Shown in pieces: positions 6,220 to 12,090 of a DNA stretch of 12,090 nucleotides (position 1 is its first letter; every line of letters starts with the position of its first letter). The stretch lies in contig PMDT01000380.1 in the NCBI GenBank assembly GCA_003154555.1, forward strand, positions 1 through 12,090, in the 5' to 3' direction. The notes under the pieces are model-generated. The model saw only the letters and a program-made list of their open reading frames with translations, did no database searches and was not told the DNA's origin. Both the position numbers and the translations under genes were made by a program. Origin of the DNA: Spirochaetaceae bacterium (GTDB lineage: Bacteria > Spirochaetota > Spirochaetia > SZUA-6 > Fen-1364).

Positions 6220-7586
6220 GCAGGATCCGTTTGAATCGGGGCGGACCGTTCCCCGTTGCCGCGCTCTTGATTGCAGTCATATTGTTTTCAGCCGCGCCAT
6301 TTGCCGGAGCCGACTCAGGCCGCAAGGCTCTTGTCATCGGCAATTCTGCTTATCCCACGGCCCCGTTGGCGAATCCGGAAAACGACGCCCGGGACATGGC
6401 CTCCACGCTCACGTCTCTAGGGTTCGAGACAACACTGCTTGTGAACGGCGCGCAAGGAGTCATGCTCGCATCTATTGATGAGTTTGCCGCCTCGCTCCAG
6501 GCCGGTGATACCGCCCTTTTCTATTTTGCCGGGCATGGAATCCAGATCGACGGCGTGAACTATCTCATCCCGATCGACCTTGCACCTCAAATGCCGGATG
6601 ATGTAAAGGCAAAGGGCATTGCCGTGGACGGGATCCTGGGGCGCGTGAGTGCCGCGCATCTCAAAAGCGCGTTCCTCATATTGGACGCGTGCAGGGACAA
6701 CCCCTTCACGCGTACAACCCGTTCTTTGAGCCGCGGGCTTACGATTCAAAAGACGCAGCTTTCCACCATGGTCGTCTTCTCGACCGGTCCCGGGCAGGTG
6801 GCGAGTGATGGCTCAGGGCGCAACGGCTTGTTTACTGAGACGCTTTTGAAATACATCCGCACTCAGGGCCTGGAGATCAATTCCCTTCTCAATCAGGTCA
6901 GACGAGACGTTGCGTCCGCAACAAATGAGCTGCAAGTGCCTTTCGTCTCAAGCTCGCTCACTGAAAACTTTTACTTCACCCCAACCGCTGATCAGTCAAA
7001 AAAGGAGCTTGCTGCTTCAGCCGATGCATTCATACTTAGCATTCAAACGAAAACTGCCGGGATGGATGTATCTATTGATGGTCTTCAAATTGGGGTGAGC
7101 CCGTTGTCCGTGAGTCTTCCGCCGGGTGCCCATATAATCGGCCTCAGCCATCCTGATTTCGACCCCTCCAACCAACGCATTGAGGGGGTGGGAGGTGCAG
7201 TCGTTCTCTACGCTCCTGACTTGCAGCCCAATCGCGCGGCCCGGAGAGCAACCCTTCTTGCCGAGGAAACGCAAGCATCGTTGGAGGTTGCTCTTGCGCA
7301 CAAGAATATAGGCGACGCGAAGATCAGGGGCGCGCGGGCATTGGGCAATACAATATACTGGGGTGGCATTGGCGCAGTATTTGTCTACATCGGTGGGATG
7401 TTCCAGCAAGATACCGTGCCCAGGGCTGTTTTCCAGGACGAGGGCTGGGCGATGTTGGGAATCGGAGGCCTTATCGGAATACTGGGCGTGATTCAATTCG
7501 CGGTCATCCCCAGCATGCCAGAGCCCAAGACGGATCGTCTGACGGACATAGAGGCTCAATTAAAAGCACTTGACGCATCGCCGTGA
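6216..7586 (+). CDS. Exported caspase-like (C14) cysteine peptidase with PEGA-like domain and membrane hairpin
   Basis: A 456-residue protein with signal peptide (cleavage near AGA-DS, residue 32) and a caspase-like domain at about 36-255. The catalytic dyad is intact: His107 in YFAGHGI and Cys159 in LDACRDNPF, with the usual V-I-G-N-x-x-Y start and a later STGPGQ strand. The family cleaves after basic or acidic residues depending on subgroup; specificity cannot be read here. A PEGA-like domain (about 273-315, VSIDGLQIGVSPLSVSLPPG), a linker helix, two hydrophobic segments (about 379-396 and 411-433) and a coiled tail follow in the same order as in the upstream paralogue. The ATG overlaps the upstream TGA (ATGA at 6216-6219), so the two are probably translationally coupled. 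The domain faces the periplasm if the signal peptide works as predicted. Confidence 0.9.
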   Translation: MSRIRLNRGGPFPVAALLIAVILFSAAPFAGADSGRKALVIGNSAYPTAPLANPENDARDMASTLTSLGFETTLLVNGAQGVMLASIDEFAASLQAGDTALFYFAGHGIQIDGVNYLIPIDLAPQMPDDVKAKGIAVDGILGRVSAAHLKSAFLILDACRDNPFTRTTRSLSRGLTIQKTQLSTMVVFSTGPGQVASDGSGRNGLFTETLLKYIRTQGLEINSLLNQVRRDVASATNELQVPFVSSSLTENFYFTPTADQSKKELAASADAFILSIQTKTAGMDVSIDGLQIGVSPLSVSLPPGAHIIGLSHPDFDPSNQRIEGVGGAVVLYAPDLQPNRAARRATLLAEETQASLEVALAHKNIGDAKIRGARALGNTIYWGGIGAVFVYIGGMFQQDTVPRAVFQDEGWAMLGIGGLIGILGVIQFAVIPSMPEPKTDRLTDIEAQLKALDASP

Positions 7587-7649
7587 ACAGGCGCGGGGAG
7601 AACGCCGCCTTCCCATGATGCAAGAAGAGCTTTACACTTCCCAGCCAGA

Positions 7650-8690
7650 ATGCGGCAAGTACGAATGGGCATCACGGGTTCCGGATACATGGCGCGGACG
7701 CACGCCGAGTCCATTCTGCGGCTGGGGTCAGCGGGGAAACTGGTGGCGATCTGGGGCGGAAGCCGCGCACCGGAGCTTGCTGCACGCTTTGGAGTCGACT
7801 GCGAGGCAACCGTGGAGGCCCTGGCGAAGCGCGCCGACATCGACGCCATCGTCGTCACGACCCCGCAACAAGTGCATGCCCGCGATACCCTGCTCGCACT
7901 CGAAGCGGGGAAGCATGTCCTGGTGGAAAAGCCGATGGCGACGACGCTTTCCGACTGCGATCGGATGGTGGACGCCGCTGCACGGCGCGGCCTGGTGCTG
8001 GCCGTGGGATACACACTTCGGTTTCGCGTCAACGCTCCGCGCGCGAAAGAGCTGATCGCGGCCGGCGCCATCGGGCGCGTGCTCACCATGCACTATTCGA
8101 TGATCCGACGGATGGACGACAACTTCGGCGGGAACAAGCTCGCATGGATGAACGCCCCGGAGGCCGTTGGCTTCGTTCTCGACGGCCTTCCCCATGGCAT
8201 CGACATGATCCGATGGCTGACAGGCGCGGAGGCCCGGACCGTGGCGGGGTTCAGCCGGACATTTCTTCCCGGCCGTCCGGTGGAGGATTCAACGGTGGGG
8301 GTGATCGAGCTCTCGAATGGCGCGATCTGCTCGGTGAACGTCACGAATGCGGCGGCCGGACCGTATCCCGGAGAGGAGGCGCGGCTGAGCATGATCGGCA
8401 GCGCCGGCATCATCGACCTGAACGCGTTCGGCGATATGCATCTCTCCGACCGCGCAGAGGGCTGGCGGGTCATTTCGAGCCAGCCGCCCGTGCCGTTCGC
8501 GGATCCTGACGCTGCCTTCACGGCAGTCGAGCGCATGCAGGCCTTCTGGGACCAGATGAAGTCGTTCGTCGATGGCATCAACGGGAAGCCAATGCAGATG
8601 GGTACCGGCGCCGATGGCCGCGCAGGCGTCGCGGTGTCCCTGGCCCTGCTTGCTTCGTCCCGCGAGCACCGGCTGATCACACTGACATAG
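7650..8690 (+). CDS. Gfo/Idh/MocA-family oxidoreductase
   Basis: A 346-residue NAD(P)-dependent dehydrogenase of the glucose-fructose oxidoreductase/inositol dehydrogenase family, cytosolic. The N-terminal Rossmann motif is GITGSGYMA (residues 7-15). The family EKP motif is at 93-95 (HVLVEKPMA), with the Lys expected to be catalytic. HGIDMIRWL (182-190) matches the C-terminal substrate-domain motif with conserved His and Asp. Length is typical. The substrate is probably a sugar, cyclitol or related acid but cannot be named. No strong RBS precedes the ATG. It lies 63 bases after the caspase-like pair with no terminator seen between, so read-through is possible. It converges on the hydroxyacid dehydrogenase with only six bases between stops. 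Confidence 0.92.
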   Translation: MRQVRMGITGSGYMARTHAESILRLGSAGKLVAIWGGSRAPELAARFGVDCEATVEALAKRADIDAIVVTTPQQVHARDTLLALEAGKHVLVEKPMATTLSDCDRMVDAAARRGLVLAVGYTLRFRVNAPRAKELIAAGAIGRVLTMHYSMIRRMDDNFGGNKLAWMNAPEAVGFVLDGLPHGIDMIRWLTGAEARTVAGFSRTFLPGRPVEDSTVGVIELSNGAICSVNVTNAAAGPYPGEEARLSMIGSAGIIDLNAFGDMHLSDRAEGWRVISSQPPVPFADPDAAFTAVERMQAFWDQMKSFVDGINGKPMQMGTGADGRAGVAVSLALLASSREHRLITLT

Positions 8691-8696
8691 CGCTTC

Positions 8697-9716
8697 TCAA
8701 GGCTCCGGAAGCTCAGCCCAGGGCTTGAGGGGGTGGCGGGGTTTGACATCCCTGTTCACGGGAAACGGCGGCCAGTAGCCGCGGGCAATCGCTCCAATCG
8801 ATTTGACGACCGTCGCGACGCTCTCCGCCCTGGCCTCGATGGAGCCCGCCCCGTGGTGGGGCGTGAGCGTGACATTGTCGAGCTCCCGAAGCGGGCTGCC
8901 CGCAGGCAAAGGCTCCACCGCGAAGACGTCGAGTGCTGCCCCGGAAAGCCGGCCTTCCCGCAGCGCACGCACGAGCGCGCTTTCGTCGATGACCGGACCC
9001 CGGCTCGTGTTGACAAGGATCGCAGAGCTCTTCATGAGGCGGAGCTGCGCTTCCCCTATCATCCCGTGCGTCTGGGGGGAGAGCGGCACATGAATGGAGA
9101 TAAGGTCGGACTGCTGTAAGAGCGTCTCCAGCGTCACCCGCTCCATTCCCGCCGGGACGCTGCCGGGCGGCAGGAAGGGATCCGCCACAAGGATCCGCAG
9201 ACCGAATGATGACATCTTGCGCGCTGTCGCCCGCCCTATCCTCCCCAGTCCCACCAGGCCCAGGGTCATGCTTCTGACACGGCGGATTCCGGAGGCTTGA
9301 GGGAAATCCGACCACCCTCCTCCCCTGATGTGCCGATCCATGGCCACGATGCGTCGCGCGCCGGCGAGCAGGAGCGCGACGGCGTGATCCGAAACATCCT
9401 CCGTGCAGTAGTCCGGAGCGTTGCAGACAACGATTCCCTGCCGGGTCGCCTCTGAAAGGTCGACGTTCTCCACTCCGACCGAGTACTTGACGATTGCCCG
9501 ACAGCGCGCCAGCCCCTGTATGACCCGCGAGGTCACCGGGGTGGCCGCGTGCTCCAGCAGAACGAAGTCAGCGTCCACGCAGGCGGTGATGATCGAGTCT
9601 TCCGTCTGGGCGAGGCGGAAGACCAGGTCGACGCCAAGGGACGGGAGATGCTCCTTTTCATACCGGTAGTCGCCGCGTGCGCAATCGACATCGATCACCC
9701 GGAGGCGCGGTTCCAC
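8697..9716 (-). CDS. D-isomer-specific 2-hydroxyacid dehydrogenase (PGDH/CtBP-like)
   Basis: A 339-residue NAD-dependent dehydrogenase interconverting a 2-hydroxyacid and 2-oxoacid. The dinucleotide motif GLGRIG follows TLGLV (Gly156-x-Gly158-x-x-Gly161), and Asp179 (LVADP) favours NAD over NADP. The catalytic triad of the family is present: Arg239 (NTSRGPVIDE), Glu268 (DVFAVEP) and His287 (TPHHG). It could be a phosphoglycerate dehydrogenase homologue, but no ACT regulatory domain is present and the context favours a catabolic hydroxyacid. The start is GTG 9716-9714, six bases after the TGA of the upstream aldolase gene, so the two form an operon; the Shine-Dalgarno is weak. Confidence 0.93.
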   Translation of the reverse strand: MEPRLRVIDVDCARGDYRYEKEHLPSLGVDLVFRLAQTEDSIITACVDADFVLLEHAATPVTSRVIQGLARCRAIVKYSVGVENVDLSEATRQGIVVCNAPDYCTEDVSDHAVALLLAGARRIVAMDRHIRGGGWSDFPQASGIRRVRSMTLGLVGLGRIGRATARKMSSFGLRILVADPFLPPGSVPAGMERVTLETLLQQSDLISIHVPLSPQTHGMIGEAQLRLMKSSAILVNTSRGPVIDESALVRALREGRLSGAALDVFAVEPLPAGSPLRELDNVTLTPHHGAGSIEARAESVATVVKSIGAIARGYWPPFPVNRDVKPRHPLKPWAELPEP

Positions 9717-9722
9717 GTGGAC

Positions 9723-10526
9723 TCAGCCGTCGGCCGTTCCGCCGAGCGCATCGGCGAAGTCATGGCCGTATCGCGCCACCATCTCGGTGACCGCCGCGTA
9801 ATCGCCTCCACGGAGGATGAACCGCGCGCCGGCAGCCACCAGCGTGCGGATATCCGCCGCGCTCGTGCCGGGCCTGCCCCATGCAATGCCGTTCCGGGCC
9901 GCGGCGGCCGCCATGCGGGCGTGCGCATCGCGCATCGGTGGATCGTCCCAGCGGTCGAAGCAGTGCAGACGGAGGGAAAGGTCCGCCGGACCCATGTAGA
10001 GCGCGTCGACCCCGCGCACAGCGGCGATCTCGTCGATGCACGCGATCGCCTCCGGTGTTTCAATCATGGCGACAATCACCGTCTGCTCATTCGCGGCGCT
10101 CATGTAGTCGATGACCGAATTGCCCCAGGTATATCCATTGTCAAACGCGGGTGCGCTCAGACCCCGTTCACCGAGAGGCGGAAACTTCAGGGCCCTTACA
10201 AGCGCCCGCGCTTCCTCGGCGCTGTTCACCATCTGGAACAGGAAGCCGGTCGCCCCGTCCTCCAGCAGGTGATAAAGATCCGGCGGGTTGCGATTGGCGG
10301 GGCGGATCAGGCAGTCGATGCCCGCGGCATGATGAAGGGCAATCATGCGCTGTATCTCGCGGCGGTCCCAGCTTGCGTGCTCGTTGTCGAGCAGCACGGC
10401 ATCGAAGCCGGCCCGCGCGGCGTGGGACGGCATGACATCGGTCGGGTACATGAGGCTGATGAACCGGACCACCTTGTTCTGCCGAAGTCGGGAGCGAATC
10501 AATGACATGCGCATGGAAGATATCAT
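9723..10526 (-). CDS. HpcH/HpaI-family class II aldolase
   Basis: A 267-residue metal-dependent aldolase that splits 2-oxo-3-deoxy or 4-hydroxy-2-oxo acids to pyruvate (or a related oxoacid) and an aldehyde. Expected residues are in place: His50 (LLDNEHASWD), Arg75 (LIRPANRN), and the metal ligands Glu156 (AMIETPEA) and Asp182 (MGPADLS). Length matches the family. It is the first gene of a minus-strand operon with the dehydrogenase, which could oxidise or reduce the acid partner. Three in-frame ATGs (10526, 10514, 10508) compete and none has a clear RBS, so the exact start is open. The promoter region is very short because an AKR 3' fragment begins at 10591, so upstream control sequences may have been altered by that rearrangement. 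Confidence 0.9.
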   Translation of the reverse strand: MISSMRMSLIRSRLRQNKVVRFISLMYPTDVMPSHAARAGFDAVLLDNEHASWDRREIQRMIALHHAAGIDCLIRPANRNPPDLYHLLEDGATGFLFQMVNSAEEARALVRALKFPPLGERGLSAPAFDNGYTWGNSVIDYMSAANEQTVIVAMIETPEAIACIDEIAAVRGVDALYMGPADLSLRLHCFDRWDDPPMRDAHARMAAAAARNGIAWGRPGTSAADIRTLVAAGARFILRGGDYAAVTEMVARYGHDFADALGGTADG

Positions 10527-10590
10527 CCGCGAAAGAGGAGGAAGACTTCAAGAGGTCGCTGCATCGCGTGTCGAACATCACGGAGCGGCA

Positions 10591-10650
10591 GGCTGGCGTC
10601 TGGCCCCTGAGGAGATCGCCAAGCTGGATGCACTGAGCGCGGGAGCCTGA
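10591..10650 (+). pseudogene. Third copy of the aldo/keto reductase 3' end (20-codon stub)
   Basis: Reading GWRLAPEEIAKLDALSAGA and a stop, this matches the last 20 codons of the AKR fragment at 3581-3640 with five base changes, and those of the first AKR (808-867) less closely. Nothing upstream of 10591 resembles AKR. It cannot be expressed as a reductase and marks a recombination or insertion boundary. Confidence 0.8.
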
Positions 10651-10675
10651 TCCGTCTTATGACAGGCTGAAAAGC
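10591..10675 (+). repeat. Direct repeat, right copy (AKR end / ligase end junction)
   Basis: Matches 3581-3665 at 80 of 85 positions with no gaps; the last 29 bases (10647-10675) are identical. Here the sequence continues into the intact ligase gene, so this side looks like the resident junction, while the left copy carries more of the AKR. Confidence 0.85.
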
Positions 10676-12090
10676 CGCTTCAGCGTCTCCCGATTCCGCT
10701 CGTTCTCGGTCGTGGATCCTTCCCTGGTATACGCGTACTCGATCAGGTCGCGATGCGCCTCCACGACCTTGTGGCGTACGAGCTTCATCATGGAGTTGAC
10801 GGTGCCGTTTTTCTCATTGAAAGGTTCCGGCACGATCTGGAAAACGGAAGGCACCCATGCGGACTGCACCTTCTTCGCCCTCGGATCGTTGCGGAACCTG
10901 TACATCTCTTCCTTGAAGAGCCGCAGGAGATCGTCCGCGGTCGTGATGCCGCGCTCCTTCACGAGCCGCTCCACCTTTGCCGTGTCCAGCGTGACAAGGG
11001 CGATCGTGGACTTGCAGTGGTCACAGTAGGCCATGATCTGGTCGATGAGGTCCGTGGAAGTGGTGACCGCCTCCTCGATGTCTTCCGGGCTGTATTTTTC
11101 CCCGTCCTCCGCGATGAGCAGCGCCTTCTCCCTGCCGACCACGACAAGAAAACCGTCCTTGTCCATGAAGGCAAGATCCCCCGTGTACAGCCAGCCGCCG
11201 CGCAGCGCTGCCGCGGATGCCTCGGGGTTGTGGAAGTACCCCTTCATGACGTTGCCGCCCCGTATGACGATCTCCCCCGTCTCTCCGGTCTGCGCCTCGG
11301 ATCCATCAGGCTTCATGATCCTGCATTCGATGGACTGCATGAGAATGCCCGACGTGCCGAACTTGTGCCTCGGAGGGGTATTCACGCTGATGACGGGCGC
11401 CGCCTCCGTGAGGCCATAGCCCTGGTACACCGGTACTCCCAGCGCGGCGAAGAACTCCTGCTGCTTCACGTCCAGCAGGGCGCCGCCGCCCACGCAGAAC
11501 TTGATGCTTCCTCCGAACACCTTCTTCCTGATGGTCTTGAAGACGATCAGCCTCGCCAGGAACCAGGGGATGAAACTTTTCAGCCGCACGTCTCGCGCCG
11601 GGCGGTCGAACCCGTTTCCATTCCACGAAATGCCGGCTGCAATTCCCGCCTTGAAAACCCTTTCGATGATGCCCCCTTTCTCCTCTACGCCGGCAATGAT
11701 CTTTTTCATGAGGTTGCCCGAGAGGGAAGGGACGGTGAAGAGAAAGTCCGATTGGACTTCCAGCAGGTTGATCGGGATGCTGCGCAATGTCCCGATCCCC
11801 CCGCCCCGCGAGTCGACGAAATACAGCGAGATCCCGCAGACCAGGGCGGTATACAGCCCGGCGGTGTGGGCGAAGGAGTGGTCCACGGGGAGGATGATGA
11901 GGCTTTTCCATCCCGGCGGGATGTCGATTGCCTTCACCGCGTCATGGCAGTTCGTCCAGTAGTTCAGGTGCGTGAGCATGATGCCCTTCGGGTTGCCCGT
12001 GGTGCCCGAGGTGTAGCAGATGGTGACCGTATCGTCTTCCTCTACCCGGGCCGCAATGCCATCCAGCTCGGGGCCGAGCCTGCCCAGGGC
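10657..12090 (-). CDS. AMP-dependent acyl-CoA synthetase (long-chain fatty-acid ligase type), 5'-truncated by window edge
   Basis: ATP-dependent adenylate-forming enzyme that activates a fatty or other carboxylic acid to its CoA thioester. The frame is open to base 12090; the ATG at 11979 is internal. Of 477 visible residues, 26-36 are the P-loop (YTSGTTGNPKG), about 224-230 the A5 motif GYGLTEA, about 302-305 YTGD and about 318-322 GREK. A membrane-proximal basic helix (WFLARLIVFKTIRKKVFGG) precedes FCVGGGALLD, as in long-chain acyl-CoA synthetases. The C-terminal subdomain is complete and ends KRLFSLS with TAA at 10659-10657. The N-terminal region, roughly 150-200 residues, lies outside the window. 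It converges on the AKR stub. Substrate chain length cannot be told. Confidence 0.93.
   Translation of the reverse strand, partial: ALGRLGPELDGIAARVEEDDTVTICYTSGTTGNPKGIMLTHLNYWTNCHDAVKAIDIPPGWKSLIILPVDHSFAHTAGLYTALVCGISLYFVDSRGGGIGTLRSIPINLLEVQSDFLFTVPSLSGNLMKKIIAGVEEKGGIIERVFKAGIAAGISWNGNGFDRPARDVRLKSFIPWFLARLIVFKTIRKKVFGGSIKFCVGGGALLDVKQQEFFAALGVPVYQGYGLTEAAPVISVNTPPRHKFGTSGILMQSIECRIMKPDGSEAQTGETGEIVIRGGNVMKGYFHNPEASAAALRGGWLYTGDLAFMDKDGFLVVVGREKALLIAEDGEKYSPEDIEEAVTTSTDLIDQIMAYCDHCKSTIALVTLDTAKVERLVKERGITTADDLLRLFKEEMYRFRNDPRAKKVQSAWVPSVFQIVPEPFNEKNGTVNSMMKLVRHKVVEAHRDLIEYAYTREGSTTENERNRETLKRLFSLS

Noticed and set aside
7587..7649. Terminator between the caspase-like pair and the Gfo/Idh/MocA gene
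   Set aside because: Only a 4-bp GGCG/CGCC stem with no T-run is present.
9549..10505. Plus-strand ORF of 318 codons opposite the aldolase and dehydrogenase
   Set aside because: His/Arg-rich shadow crossing two genes with clear catalytic motifs on the other strand.
10345..10650. Fusion ORF carrying the AKR end
   Set aside because: Its first part is antisense to the aldolase; only the last 20 codons have AKR ancestry.
3637..10675. 29-bp identical repeats as integrase attachment sites
   Set aside because: No integrase, tRNA gene or other site-specific recombination gene is in the window; homologous recombination explains the repeats equally well.

Overview
The window is GC-rich bacterial DNA carrying Gram-negative-type exported proteins: an SPII lipoprotein, a putative outer-membrane/periplasmic protein, and two signal-peptide proteins with PEGA-like domains. 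A large acyl-CoA synthetase and caspase-like proteins of this kind are common in Spirochaetota and Desulfobacterota. I cannot choose between these phyla from sequence alone.

Layout. (1) 1-867: 3' part of an aldo/keto reductase (AKR), followed by a short decayed tail of an oppositely oriented acyl-CoA ligase. (2) 996-2918, minus: a mosaic lipoprotein with carboxypeptidase-regulatory-like domains, a glycine-rich domain and a seven-bladed beta-propeller; it has its own promoter, RBS and terminator. (3) About 3030-3665: a scar with a strong hairpin, the broken 3' end of an IS91-like transposase and a truncated second AKR copy. (4) 3666-4026: no convincing gene. (5) 4027-4554, minus: an exported protein of unknown function, probably starting at TTG. 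(6) 4846-7586, plus: two overlapping genes for exported caspase-like paralogues, the first lacking both catalytic residues and the second keeping His and Cys. (7) 7650-8690, plus: a Gfo/Idh/MocA oxidoreductase, converging on a minus-strand pair (8697-10526), a D-2-hydroxyacid dehydrogenase and an HpcH/HpaI aldolase. (8) 10591-12090: a 20-codon third copy of the AKR 3' end, then an AMP-dependent acyl-CoA ligase cut by the window edge.

How it fits together. The caspase-like pair looks like a two-component envelope module in which a pseudoenzyme could scaffold or regulate its active partner; this is inference. The three metabolic genes at 7650-10526 look like a small sugar-acid or hydroxy-acid catabolic set. 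The segment from about 3666 to 10590, holding the exported protein, the caspase pair and the metabolic genes, is bracketed by 85-bp direct repeats (80/85 identical, including an exact 29-bp run). These repeats span the AKR/ligase junction, which suggests the roughly 7-kb block was inserted there or arose by recombination between repeated junctions.
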